A stretch of 64,000 bases of DNA from Glycine soja (taxonomy: Eukaryota; Streptophyta; Magnoliopsida; Fabales; Fabaceae), in assembly GCF_004193775.1 (NCBI RefSeq), contig NC_041005.1, positions 12,712,501-12,776,500 of the forward strand, read 5' to 3'. Shown in pieces: positions 22,526-35,005 of this stretch (its first letter is position 1; each line of letters opens with the position of its first letter). A program made the position numbers and the translations under genes. The notes under the pieces were generated by a model, which saw nothing but the letters and a program-made list of their open reading frames with translations, made no database searches and was not told where the DNA came from.

Positions 22526-23733
22526 TGAAACTGCAAGAAACACACTAAAATGGGGGGGGGGGGGGTTGAATAGTGTGTATATCAAAGATAACTTTTTGCA
22601 ACAACAGAGACAATATGGGTAATACATAGACCAACACTAGTCATCCACTAAGAATAAACAGACTAAGTAATAAAGAGCATAGTGGTCATCCAGTGACAAA
22701 TAAGAGTTTCTTAAAACAGTTTTTCAAATAAGCACTTGGTGTAAAGTGATGTTAGAAAAATTAATAAGAACACTTGATAAAACAATATGGAGAGAAGTAG
22801 AAACACTTTGTTTATACTGGTTCCCTCAACCTGAGCTACGTCTAGTTCTCCTTTACTTCCACTAATCAATAACTGATTACAAACAAGTATTCTAAACCGC
22901 CACTCCTGGCTTTACAACTATTCTTAACACCACTTCTGGTATCTTCTTAGAGTCCTCCTGAATCTAAGAACCCAAGTATTTTTAACACTTAGCCACTCCT
23001 GGCTTTCACAAACAAATGTTTGATTGAATACAAGTATTCTTAACACTCAGAGAGTGAATATACAATTAAGCATGGACCGTTGAAGATAGAGTTTCGCCTC
23101 AAGAATTTTTCTTATGCTATTGTTATTTCTTTTTCTCATTTTTTTGTCAGTTTCTTTGTTGAAGGAGACATCCTTTTCTAGATTTCAGTGAGATATTTGT
23201 TGTTGGGTTTGTGTCCTTATATTGAAAGGACCGTTGTCTCTCATAGAGGAATTAGTTGATGTGTCAAGCTTTGAATGGTGAGGATTTATATGAACTACAG
23301 ACAACACCATGTGCTTTTTGACCTTTGTGAAAGCGACCTTCCAGAGGATATTCCTCAGAGGTTTTCTAGTCTCTTCTATGTTGTCATTTTCATGAATTCA
23401 AATGATAGCTATTCAAACATAATAGAGACAAATGCAATTTGAATATAACAGTACATGTGCACTTCCCTTTTTTTGTGATACTCTGTCCTTGAGACTAGAT
23501 GCATGAATTTACCTTATGACAGTGTGTTATGTTGTTATGCACAAGAGTGGACACTTACTGAATATAGCATGTTGGGTTCAAACAGAGCATACTCTTTATA
23601 GTTATGGATGATATTCCTTTAGCATAATAATCTTGTCTACTTGTCAAAAACTCATTAGAATACCAATAGTTTATACTTATGTTATACATCAAAATCTAGG
23701 GTGGATGAGACACATGGTCGTCCAGACCTAACA
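22526..23733 (-). repeat. 3' LTR of the degenerate host element
   Basis: It starts TGTTAGGTCTGG (minus sense) right after the polypurine tract. The segment 23240-23733 matches 39145-39194 plus 42218-42670 in the other copy. It contains a 14-base G run near 22552. The lower edge is approximate. Confidence 0.65.
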
Positions 23734-23849
23734 ATCCCCCCTTTTTTATGATGACAAACAGTATAATTTTTTTTCTAAAGAAAAAAGTTATAAAAGAGAA
23801 TGTAATGTAGTTAAACTCCCTTTGAGTTCAAGCATGGCAAGACTATGAC

Positions 23850-23850
<1 letters not shown>

Positions 23851-23908
<58 letters not shown>
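23851..23908 (+). repeat. (TA)n(TG)n microsatellite
   Basis: A short TA run passes into a long TG run, followed by more TA-rich sequence near 23940. Confidence 0.95.
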
Positions 23909-23911
<3 letters not shown>

Positions 23912-24119
23912 ACTTCAAGACTGCTTTTATACATACATACATATATATATATATAACGTTTTTCATTATGATAAAAAAATTCTTATTTCTCCCCTTTTTG
24001 TCATAAGCAAAAAAATGGGTTTGAAGATAGAAAAGTTGAAGAACATCATTGTCAGTCTTGAAAGGGTGATGATGGTAGAGGTCGGGAAGGTGGTGAAAAG
24101 GATGGAGGTGGTGGTGGTA

Positions 24120-25542
24120 TCAGAGCCAAAGGTTGTGGTGGAGGTTTAAGAGACGCAGGTTGAGATACCGATGCAGGTGCAGGTGCAGCAACAATTCTAA
24201 GCATTGACAGTTGAGCTTGTTGGATGCTCTGTAAAAGGATGACACCAAGGTTGGAAAACTACATTGTAATGGCAGTCTATATAGATAGGCGAAACTACTC
24301 ATTCTCTTGACGTTGATGTTCAACAAAGGACTCCATGGCTTGTCCTATCATATCTTGAACCTGATCATGAGTGACAATGGTAGGTTGTGCATAATTGAGA
24401 GGGGTAGGACAAGAACTTGTTGAGTAAACAATTACAACTTCATGGTCACCCTTATCTTGAGAAGTGGCTTCATTTGAAGTTGTTGACTGCTTAGACTCAG
24501 GATATGGAGTTAGTGTTCCAACTCCATCATCCATAGCTACATTAGACACTTACCAATCTCGTCCATGACACCAGTGTTTGTAAGGTCAATGAGGAACCCA
24601 CACACAATAGTGTCATCCATAGCTTTAGCATATGCTTTAGCTTGAACAGTGGTGGCAACTTCTTTCGCAGCAATCTCAACAACATCAACTCTCCTCTTTT
24701 ATTGAGCCTTATGGATCTTAGTCACATGGGCTATCATTTGAGCTTCCATCATCTTCTTCAAGTTGTAGGCTCCTCTATATGGAATGGAGGGAAGCTGAAG
24801 AAGACGTTGGATGAAGGAGTAGTTGTCATCATCTCTTGTTAAGTAGATGCAAGCGTCATCAAAGTAATACTTCCTGGTAGGTTGTAACACTTGAACAACG
24901 TTGTGTGGCACAATAATATTACTTCCATCATTGCCAGAGGTGGAGGCTTTTTAGGAATCCATCCACACTATCTGACTCCAGAAGGTCTTTGCATCATGAG
25001 CATCAGGAGTTTGGATTAGCTGCTTCCTTTGAAATAGTGAGCTTCAATTGCGGGGATGATTCACAATCTCTACCTTTGTCTACCACGAAGGCATTTATGC
25101 CTTACAATACAACTCAAATCCCCTCTTCTTGGTAGCACCCATACTGGTAAGAGAAGGTGGACCCTATCAGCAACCATCTTGATGTCAGTTGCCTTAAATA
25201 TATGCAAACCAGAAGGATACGCCATGGCTAGATCATGCAAGTACATTTGTTCATGTAACTTGCTAAGGGATGAGCGATCATCAACAAAGAGTTGGATGTC
25301 TACAGGATGCACTGGCAATAGTCTACATGTGTTGGATATCTACTTGAGAGGTACTACCTGGGGAGTTCTTCTAATTTTGGTTTTCTTTATACCGCACCAA
25401 GATTGTGAAGGAGTCACCTCAAAGGAGGGTCAAACTGGTTGTTGAGTGCTAAGTACCAGCCAATAAGGACCCATCTTGACGATAGAGGACTGAACTGGAA
25501 GAGTCCAAGTTGGAGGAGGAAAATAGACTATAGCATCTGATG
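24120..25542 (-). pseudogene. 3' part of the decayed ORF of the host element
   Basis: Minus-strand pieces are open in short blocks (25318-25070, 24911-24699, 24549-24295, 24326-24120) in changing frames. They look like the remains of the plant-specific extra ORF (LFVDDRSSLSKLHEQMYLHDLAMAYPSGLHIFKATDIKMVADRV). The tail around 24549-24295 is Gln/Glu-rich, perhaps once a coiled coil. The ORF begins at 39009 and is split by the sirevirus. No function can be assigned. Confidence 0.45.
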
Positions 25543-25547
25543 GTAAG

Positions 25548-26825
25548 TGAAAAAGATGATGGAAATCACAAACCAAGAAGGGGGGTGAAATGGTTTTGAA
25601 ATCAAATCATAATAAAAATAGAATTTTAAAACCAATATCTAATCAATCACCTATACACAATATCCTTTTGTTAAAGTGCTTCAAAAAGAAATATCTTTAA
25701 GTTTAGCAAATAGATCAAGAATGCAATGAGAGAGATAAGATTTAAGAGAAGATGAACAACAAGATTTCTACTAGTTCATTCTCTATTTCTAGATAAGTGA
25801 CTCCAATTATCTTATCCAACCTAAATTAGATTTCCACTATGCATTTTAAGTTCTTACAAGCAATCACAATCAATCTCAAATCCTACCCAGAAAAAGAGAC
25901 TAAGGCACCCAACCCTAAGGTCCTTTGTGAATATAAACCTAAGAGACACCTACCCTTAGCTCAAACTAGAAAACCCTATTCTAGCATGCTTTATAAACTC
26001 ATGCATATGCAGCAAACATGCGTAAAAACATGTAAAAATAGAGTCGAGGAAAGACACAACCTCTACATTTAAATGCAAGAACCAAATGCTTGATTGAATG
26101 AATCTCTTTTGATCTCCCAGATGTTAACAACTCATTTTAACCTTTGAAAGTTTCAAGAAACAAAAACTAAAGTTATGAGTCATGAAAGCTCATTCTAAAT
26201 CATTCATTTGAATGCTTGAAAGTGAGAACATAAGGTGGCTATTTAAAGATAAAACAGTTATAACTATCTGTAATCGATTAAATTGCCAATGTAATCAATT
26301 ATCTCGAAGAAGTAATCGATTAGATTCCCATTTTAATCGATTAAAGTGTTCTTCCCAAAACCTGGAAAACTTTCAAGAACAATGTAATCAATTAGATTCT
26401 TGATTTAATCGATTAAAGTGTTCTTGATCACTCCTCGGAACACTCTCAAGAACGATGTGATCGATTATGAATACCTTGTAATCGATTAAACCAAATACTC
26501 ATGAAAACCAGACATAGTCTTAACAAAGCTATGTAATCGATTAAACCAGAATGAAGATCTCTCTGCAAGCTTCTCAAAAGACTCGTGTAATCGATTACTA
26601 ATAGCTGGTAATCAATTAAAACAGAATTTATGCACTAAACATGTTTCTAACCATAGAAACAATCTTCCTATCCCTACATGATGATGCATGATGTACACGT
26701 AGATAGATTAAGACTACAAAGCAACAATAAATACAAATGTCACTTAATGAGTTGGGTATGTAAAAAGACAAAACTACAAAACTCTTCATAGCTTGATCTT
26801 TATGTTGCTCCCCTTATCTCTAACA
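25548..26825 (-). repeat. 3' LTR of the sirevirus
   Basis: In minus sense TGTTAGAGATAAGGGG ... CTTTTTCA, 1278 bp, starting directly after a purine tract (AAAAATGGGGAGAT). It has many TAATCGATTA-like motifs at 26265-26620. Confidence 0.9.
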
Positions 26826-27307
26826 ATCTCCCCATTTTTAACTTTGATGATGTCAAACTCTAATTGCCATTGAGTGCATATGGAGAGGCTTGAGAGTAGA
26901 GACTTCTCTTGAAATATCATTTGAAAATGACTGAACACTATGGCCAAAAGAAGTGTCAAATTATATCACCATCATCATAATAAAGTTGTCAAAATGAATA
27001 AATATATGTATGCAATGCAATACTTCTCCATTAATGCAATGCAGTATAGTGCAATATACTTCTCCCCTTTTTGGCACAACAAGGCCAAAAAGTCACAAAC
27101 ACTCAGAGAGTAAGAACAAACAAACATATGATGTGAACAAGGAAAAAAATCATAGCATTTCATTCATACCATTAATCAGTACATCCGTTATAAATAAAAT
27201 AGAAACAACTTAACCAAAAAACATAACAGTTGACCAGAGAAATAGAAATAAAATTAAAATCAAATAGAAAGGACAACCAAACAGTGGAAACAAGAACTAA
27301 AACATAG

Positions 27308-28307
27308 CTAAGCTTCACCCTCATCATGGTTAAAAAGGTTGCTAAGGGTGAGCCTAGTCTCTATGTTTTCCAACCTAGAAGTGATATTCTCCAAAAAGCT
27401 ATAAACTTCGGCTGAGTGCTCTTGATGGAGGTGAAGCATAACATCCATCTTCTGAATCATAAGAGACTCAAAAAGACTCCATTGAGGTGCAGACTCATGT
27501 TGAGCTTCAGCTTCAACATCTTCTTCCATCTTTTTAGTGTTTCTAGCAACAGGCTCTCTAGGCTCATCTTGATAATCAGGTATCAAGATGCTATAACATA
27601 AGGAAACTCATAATCCACCAGACGATGACACTTCAACATAATGCTACAATCGAAAATACCCAATTCATCTTGATACCTGATTTCAAACCATAAACAATCT
27701 ACATATCATCATCTGTAACCTGAGCATGATTGCTTGACCTTGGCGTGAGAATGTAGGTGATAAGGTAGACCAATATTCTGTCCTCCACAGTCAATCCACC
27801 AACTCCTAGGAAATTTCTCAAATTCCTAGCAGGGTCAAGAAGTATTCCCCTATATGTCTGCATCCTTTTGTAACCATATGTAGTTTCATTAAACTTGCAG
27901 ACTCCACCCGTGTCCAGACCAACTACTTCCTTCCATATAGTATCATCTATGACCATATGTACTCCATTAAAAGTAGAAAAGAGGTTACCTTTAAGGTCAG
28001 CATGTGCATAAGTGTAGAAAACCTTGACCAGCTCAGGATAAAAAGTCCATTTCATCTGTACCAGCTTTGATAGCCCTTGCACTTCCAGAAGATTTGGAAA
28101 GTTGAACCCTTATTGAGAGAACCATTCCAAGTCTAGGTACTTGGGTACTCTCACATTTTTTATAGCATATACCAATTTGTAGTCACTTTTCTTGCCTTCA
28201 TCTGTGAACCATGTGTCCAAGCGGTTGATAGCAAGTTGGGAGCATTCACCTTGCTTCCTTTTGAAGGACTTTGCCTTCTTCTGAGCTCTTAAAGGGTTAC
28301 TTGTCAT
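27308..28307 (-). pseudogene. Extra 3' ORF of the sirevirus, plant-specific type with coiled coil
   Basis: ATG at 28305-28307 follows a pyrimidine-rich leader. Three blocks remain: basic N-terminus 28307-28110, core 28082-27699 (PELVKVFYTYAHADLKGN, GVHMVIDDTIWKEVVGL, RILVYLITYILTPRSSNHAQV), and an acidic/coiled-coil tail 27586-27308 (ENITSRLENIETRL). Stops or shifts separate them. The core aligns by eye with the extra ORF at 14739-15845. It lies 3' of RNase H, where sireviruses can carry an env-like gene, but no membrane segment is evident. Function is unknown. Confidence 0.7.
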
Positions 28308-29077
28308 TTTGAAGAGAAGACAAAAGGTTTGAGAGAAAAAGAGGTTTGACTTCAGAGAGGGGTGGTAGTAGAAAATGAGAAATTGTGTTGGTGTGATTTA
28401 TGAATAGGTTCAGGCTTGATTTTAAAGAGAGACTGAGGTGTTTTAATTGGTTGAGGTGGGTGGCAGGAGTAAATGCAGTGATAATGGTGGTTGATGAGGT
28501 GAAGACGAAAAGGTGTAACAAATTACAACACACAAAAAACACGTAAGTAATCGATTAAATTTACATGGTAATCGATTAAATTGGTCGTTGTTTCACCCAA
28601 AAACCAAAATCTGATATAAGTAATCAATTAAAACGCGGTGCAATCGATTAAATATGACAGAAAAACTCCCCTTGAGGCCTTTGTAATCAATTAAGACGTA
28701 AAGTAATTGATTAAAACAGAATGCAAAGCCAAAAGAAGCCATAAACCATAACAAGTAATTGATCAAAACAAAGTAGTAATCAATTAATATAGAAAACTTT
28801 AAACCATAAAACCATAAAAACATACTTAGTAATTGATTAAAACAAAAACTTAAAAACCAATAAACATAGAGAAACATTGTGTAATCGATTAAAACGCGCA
28901 CATAATCGATTAAAATAGTGAAAATCACAAAAAGAATGGAATAAAACATTTATTTTAAAAAAACAAATATCAAGCACATCTCAACATATCAACATACAAA
29001 GACATTCAAGATAGAAATTGATAGACATAGAGAGCATATATCTAGCTACATATACTATAGCATAACATCATTCCATG
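28308..29077 (-). promoter_or_regulatory. Spacer between RNase H and extra ORF, palindrome-rich, promoter-like
   Basis: There is no gene. TAATCGATTA and close variants recur at 28540-28920. The last 200 bases before the ATG look like a plant 5' leader (pyrimidine-rich, CACACCAACACAA). This parallels the spacer at 14000-14738. Confidence 0.4.
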
Positions 29078-30791
29078 TTAGGTCCATCTAGGATTACCTA
29101 GCTCATTTCTAATAAAGATAAACCTATCCCTAGCAAGAGGCTTAGTAAAGATGTCAACTAGTTGAAGTTCACTATCAACAAATTCAATGCAATAATCATC
29201 TTTTGATACATGATCTCTTAGAAAATAATGCCTAATCTCCATATGTTTAGTTCTAGAATGCATGACTAGATTCTTAGACAAATTTATAGCACTTGTGTTG
29301 TCACATTTCAGAGGAATGTGATCAAGAGTTATCCCAAAGTCTTTAAGTTGTTGTTTCATCCAGAGACTTTGAGCACAACAACTTCCAGTTGCAATATATT
29401 CTGGTTCTGCAATGGATAGTGCTACATAGGCTTGCTTCTTGCAATTTCGAGATACAAGTGAACTTCCCAAGAGGTGACATGTCCCACTTGTGTTTTTCCT
29501 ATCTAGCTTGCATCTTACAAAGTCAGAATCCGAAAAGCCAATTAAACTCAAGGAGGTACCTTTGGGATACCACAAACCAACATTGGTTATGCCCTTCAAG
29601 TACTTAATAATCCTTTTAACAGTAGTTAAATGGGATTTCTTGGAATTTGCTTGATATCTTGCACACAAGCAAATAACTAACCATAACATCAGGTTGACTT
29701 GCAGTCAAATACAAGAGTGAACCAATCATACCTTTGTACTTTGACTCATCTATCGATTTACCTTTTTCATCCAAGTCAAGATAATTGGATATTGGTGTTG
29801 ATGCTTCTTTTCACTTTTCCATACTAAATTTCTTGATCAATTTTGTACAATACTTTGTTTGACATAGGAAGGTTCCATGTTTCATTTGCTTAACTTGAAT
29901 TCCAAGAAAGAAGGTCAATTCTCCCATTCTAGACATCTCAAATTCTTTCCGCATAGAACTAGAAATTCCTTACACAAAGCTTCATTAGTAGCACCAAAAA
30001 CTATGTCATCAACATAAATTTGCACAAGCTACAAATCATTGTTTGATCTCTTGATAAATAATGTTTTGTCAACTTGACCTCTTACTAAAGATTGCCTGAT
30101 TAAGAAATTACTCAATCTTTCATACCAAGATCTTGGTGCTTGTTTTAAACCATACAATGCCTTTTCAGCTTGTAAATATGATTAGGATGTTCGAAGTCTA
30201 CAAAACCTGGAGGTTGCTCCACATATATCTCTTCTTCAATGTATTCATTGAGAAAAACAATTTTCACATCCATTTGATATAACCTGAAATCGATAATACA
30301 AACAAAAGCAAGCAACAACCTAATAGCTTCCAACCTTGCAACATGGGCATAGGTCTCATCATAGTCAATGCCTTCCTCTTGGTTGTATCCTTTAGCAACC
30401 AATATGCCTTTGTTCCTAACTATGATGCGTGATTCATCAAGCTTGTTTCGAAATACCCATTTGGTTTTGATTGGCTTGTGAGAGGTAGGTTTAGGGACTA
30501 AATCCCACACTTCATTCCTTTTAAACTGATTCAATTCATCATGCATAGCCAATAACTAATGTTCATCATTCAATGCTTCATCTATGTTTCTAGGTTCAAT
30601 ATGAGAAACAAAATCCATGTTATTGCCTAAGATTTTAAGTCTAGAGCGAGTAGATACTCCCTTAGATATTTCACCTATGATATTGTCCAAGGAGAGGTCT
30701 TTAGGAGGTGTGACAATGATTTCCTTGCTTTGATCAAGATCCTTAACCTTGGTTTCATCTTCAAGTGCAGTTTGCTTATCTTGGAAACCTA
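29078..30791 (-). pseudogene. Sirevirus RT and RNase H
   Basis: RT starts near 30791 and is broken by TAG at 30553-30555. It shows WVFRNKLDE, LVAKGYNQEEGIDYDETYAHVARLEAIRLLLAF, LYQMDVKIVFLNEYIEEEIYVEQPPGF and then loses frame near 30158, consistent with loss of one A. The catalytic YVDD codons are still readable at 30005-30016. RNase H is open from 29689 to 29078 (GFSDSDFVRCKLDRKNTSG, EPEYIATGSCCAQSLWMKQQL, KHMEIRHYFLRDHV, FTKPLARDRF). Gene order with integrase upstream of RT is the copia order. It is inactive. Confidence 0.92.
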
Positions 30792-33577
30792 TGTAACGAC
30801 CCACCTCATTGCTACGATATCACCACTCTAAACCGCGTAAATTTCAATTTTTAAATGAAAACTCCATTAATTTGCTTATGAAAAAAATGAAATTAAATTT
30901 TTCGCGATATGCATTCACCAAACAATGTATAATTACTTAAATGAGTACATATATATATTAACTCAGTACAAATCATTCATATAATGGAAATTAAATTAAT
31001 TCATACATATAATTAAATCTGTGATTTACATACTCAATTCAAAAAGAATTATAGAACTAGATATAGAAGAGTTGATTAGAAAAACACAACTCTCTCCCAA
31101 AATAATCCCAACATCATCACATCAGCTTGGCGGCTCCACAAAACAATTTCACTTCACATACTCTATTGTTGTCCATCTGCTCCTACAAACAAGGTTCACG
31201 ATCATCCCAAGTACCAACCACATAGTACAAAAATTGCAAGGGTGAGTTTATTATAAAAGAAATTAACACAAAAATCAAATGACCATGATTAGTAAGAAAA
31301 CATTAACAAATACCATAATCATACACAAACATCCATTAGTCCAACATACACTCAACAAGTAATCATTAGGCTTCCATAATTCCCATCAATCATGATCAAT
31401 ATGATGCATGCACCTGACCTCAACTCTCAAATGCAATGTGATACCATTCGTTAGGAAATAATCTAAGTGTGTTCACACGACACTCTCACTTAGGAAAACT
31501 AGGCAGCAAGTGTTGAGGTCACCTTGTCGTGAGCCTAAGTCTCAAGGGAGTTCCAAACCGAGTGACATGCCCCCAAGTACAAGTATTCCCCCTCATGAGA
31601 AACTACAAGTACTTACTGACAAAGTTTATATTATTTCCATACAATATGAAGTATGAAACATGGGCACCATCAATGCATTGACCGTGGATAATTAAAGATT
31701 CTAAGTCATCCCCCTTCAGAGATGCTTAAAACTCTTTAACCACTCTATTTCCCCCACCAGGGATATCCATCATAGTCACTGCACCCCCATGTACATACAT
31801 AACATATATCATCACAATGACATTTTTGACATCAACAACATCTCATCTCAATGTCATTCTCAACATCAACATTATATCATCTTAATGTCATTCTCAACAT
31901 CAACATCATCTCATCTCAATGACATTATCAACAACAATAACATAATCTCATATCAACATAATCATAAATAACAACATCATCTCATATCAATATTCTCATA
32001 AACACCAACATTGTCTCGTATCAATTATTATTAATATCATCTTCAATATCAACATCATTCTCTATCAACATTATCATAAACATCAATGTCACCTCATATC
32101 AATGAATATCATTAATAACAATATCATCAGTAAATCACATTCCACATATACATACATATATAGTTCATGCCTGAGATTCACACTCCCTGGGTCTTTAGAC
32201 AACACAAGTCTAATAAAAAAAATAATGTCATTTATCAATAACAAAGGTATCGCATCCCATTAGTCAAAAACATTGTTTTTCTTGAAAAATAGCATCCAAC
32301 AGGGACATGCATCCATCCCCATAGTTAGGTTCCCTGACCCCAACAATGGTATCAAAATTCGTAAATTATAATAAACTCCCCTCACCTATCGTGAGCTCTC
32401 CGTCAGTTCCTTTTTGCGTCAGTCATAGACCTTTTTCGTTCATGTTCGTCAGTCCAAACACAATGTTCTATATACCAAATCGAAGGAAATTTAGTATAGA
32501 TTTCAAAAACAAGGTTAATAACAACATTTGGAGTCAATTACCCTTGTCAAAACATAAAGGGCTAAGGAGTGTTTCAGATTCTACTAAAAGGAGACGTCAT
32601 TTTGAAATTCCGATCACGCCAATGTGATCGGAGTTCAGTGAAGGTCACAAAAATAACATCAATTGTATAAAAAAGATAACTTTTAGAACGTCTCATTTTC
32701 AAGGGTTTTTCAAAGGAAGTGTAAAATACCCTATTACAATACCCAAAACACAAGAGACACTAAGAGAAGCTCAGACTAACTAGAGAAAGACTTAGAAGTC
32801 AAGATTACCTCAGACAAGCTACGAAAGAAAGGATTGAGGCATTGTTCTCCACTGAATCCTTGAGGTGGATTCTGAGGATTCTGCTTCGATTAAAACGTTC
32901 CTCTCGATGTGGTAGTTTGGCGGGAAGCAACGACGGCTCTTGGTGGCCACCGGTGGTCGTGGATGGTGAAGGAGGACGTGTTAGGGCTTGGGTGAGCGTT
33001 TGGAGAGAAAAAGAGTGAAAAATTGTGTTTTCACGCTGAAGAACGTATTTATAATCTACAGATCTCGCTTTGCGAGCTCGTCTCGCTAAGCGGGAGTCCA
33101 CTTTTGGCGCTAAGTGCGACTTTTCGCGCTTAGCACAATTTCTCTCGGGTTGGGATTTGCGTTGAGTGTGACAATTCGTGCTCAGCGCAATTCCCTCTCA
33201 GGTTGGAATTGCGCTTAACACACTTTTCACGCTAAATGAGAGGTAAAAAATTTGAAGATTATCCAATGGTTAACGAATCCCAACGGTCCAACTGTGCAAA
33301 AATGTGTTAGGATCCTACAGCCAAAATTTGAAGACAATCCAACAGTTAACGACTCTAGGATCACTATTTTAATGAAATAGGTTTAGGTAAAATTTGAAAT
33401 CTCATAATTTCAACTTAGGTCAATAAAACTCCACATAACTCAACATCCATATCAAGAAAATCACACATGACTAATTCACACCATACCTTAACTCATTCAA
33501 GTCAATCATATAATCAAATAACATGATAAATACAATTAAACATTAATTTATAGTTAGCAAAATTCCAGGGCATTACA
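30792..33577 (-). repeat. Solo LTR of a Ty3/gypsy-type element, nested in the sirevirus
   Basis: In minus sense TGTAATGCCC ... GGGTCGTTACA, 2786 bp, with inverted ends. A TATA-like ATTATAAATACG is near 33050 on the minus strand, supporting this orientation. Flanks ACCTA (30787-30791) and ACCCG (33578-33582) each differ by one base from an inferred ACCTG, so a 5-bp target duplication is likely. It carries GCTAAGCG-type motifs (33060-33240) and a CATCTCA/CAACATCA-rich stretch (31800-32110). Both its ends resemble those of 39195-42217. Confidence 0.8.
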
Positions 33578-33582
33578 ACCCG

Positions 33583-34850
33583 CATCTTCATCTTCCAAAG
33601 CATTTGCATGAACAAGAGAGTTAGTTGCATCACAAACAACATGTACATATTCTTCCACACACAAAGTTCTCCAATTAAACACTCTATAAGCCTTGCTTTG
33701 TAATGAATAACCAAGAAAGATTGCCTCATCAACTTTTGCATCAAATTTTCCAAGAGATTCCTTTCCATTATTTAAAACAAAGAATTTACATCACAAAACC
33801 CTTAAATGAGATATATTTGGTTTTCTTCCTTTGTAAAGCTCATAAGCAATTTTCTTTAAAATATTTCTTATTAGAAGTCTATTAAGAGTATAACAAACAG
33901 TATTCACGGTATCAACCCAAAAATACTTTCGTAGATTTGTTTTATTTATAAGAGTTCTAGCTCCTTCTTCGAGAGATTTATTTTTCCTCTCCACAACACC
34001 ATTTTGTTGAGGTGTTCTTGGGGCAGAAATTTTTTGGTGAATTCCGTTTTCTTTACAGAACTTTTCAAAATACTTATTTTGAAATTCACCTTCATGATCA
34101 CTTCTAATGGAAACAATATTAAGACCTTTCTCATTTTGAATAACTTTGGCAAGTTTGGGAAAAACATCAAAAACATCAATCTTGGATCTCAAGAACAAAG
34201 TCCAAGTGTACCTAGAATAATCATCAACAATTACTAAGCCATAGTAGTTTCACCTAAACTCATAGTTCTTGAAGGTCCAAATAAATTCATATGAAGTAGT
34301 TCAAGGGGTTTTGAAAAGATTTTTTTAACTTATTTCCCCTTTGACATGTTTCACACAATTTATTTTTCTTAAACTTGAGTTTTGGAATACCAATTAATAA
34401 GTCCTTTTTAACTAGATGATGAATGTTTACATGTGTAGCCCTACGATGCCATATCCAAGAATCATCAATCTTACTTACCAAACAACTAAGCTCGTGAAAT
34501 GATGCATGTTAAATATTCGACATATAGATATTACCTATTTTTTTACCTATGTGAACAAAATCACTAGTTTTTACTTCACAAATGAGACAACAATTCTTGT
34601 TGAATTCAATTTTGAAGCCTTTGTCACATAGTTGACTTATGCTCAAGAGATTGTGCTTAAGTCCATCAACATATAGAACATTTTTTATTTTAGTCTTATG
34701 CTAATTTCCAATATTTCCTTCTCCTATAATTCTTCCCTTATTGTTGTCTCCAAAAGTGGCATATCCACCTTCTCTTAACACAAGGTTAGCAAGTCTGGAC
34801 TTGTCACCTGTCATGTGCCTAGAGTAGCCACTATCCACATACTATAGTGA
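33583..34850 (-). pseudogene. Sirevirus protease and integrase
   Basis: The protease active-site phrase VDSGYSRHMTGD is readable near 34845-34812. The integrase zinc-binding part is at 34481-34287 (WIWHRRATHVNIHHLVKKDLLIGIP, CETCQRG), followed by the core (VIVDDYSRY near 34230; IRSDHEGEF and PQQNGVVERKN in 34198-33791). The C-terminal phrase with LGYSLQSKAYRVFN is in another frame at about 33700. Several shifts and stops interrupt it. The sequence breaks at 33578 where the solo LTR entered, and resumes at 30791. Confidence 0.88.
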
Positions 34851-35005
34851 GTCTCTTTCTTTTAGGCACACCTTCCAGACAAAATCAATTAGAAAGAGGT
34901 GGTACCCAATTGAGGTTGGGTCCAATGGGGTTAATTTCCACAATTAATTCTTTAGGAATACAAACACATTTAACTTTAGGAACATCAAATCTCCTAACAT
35001 AGCAA

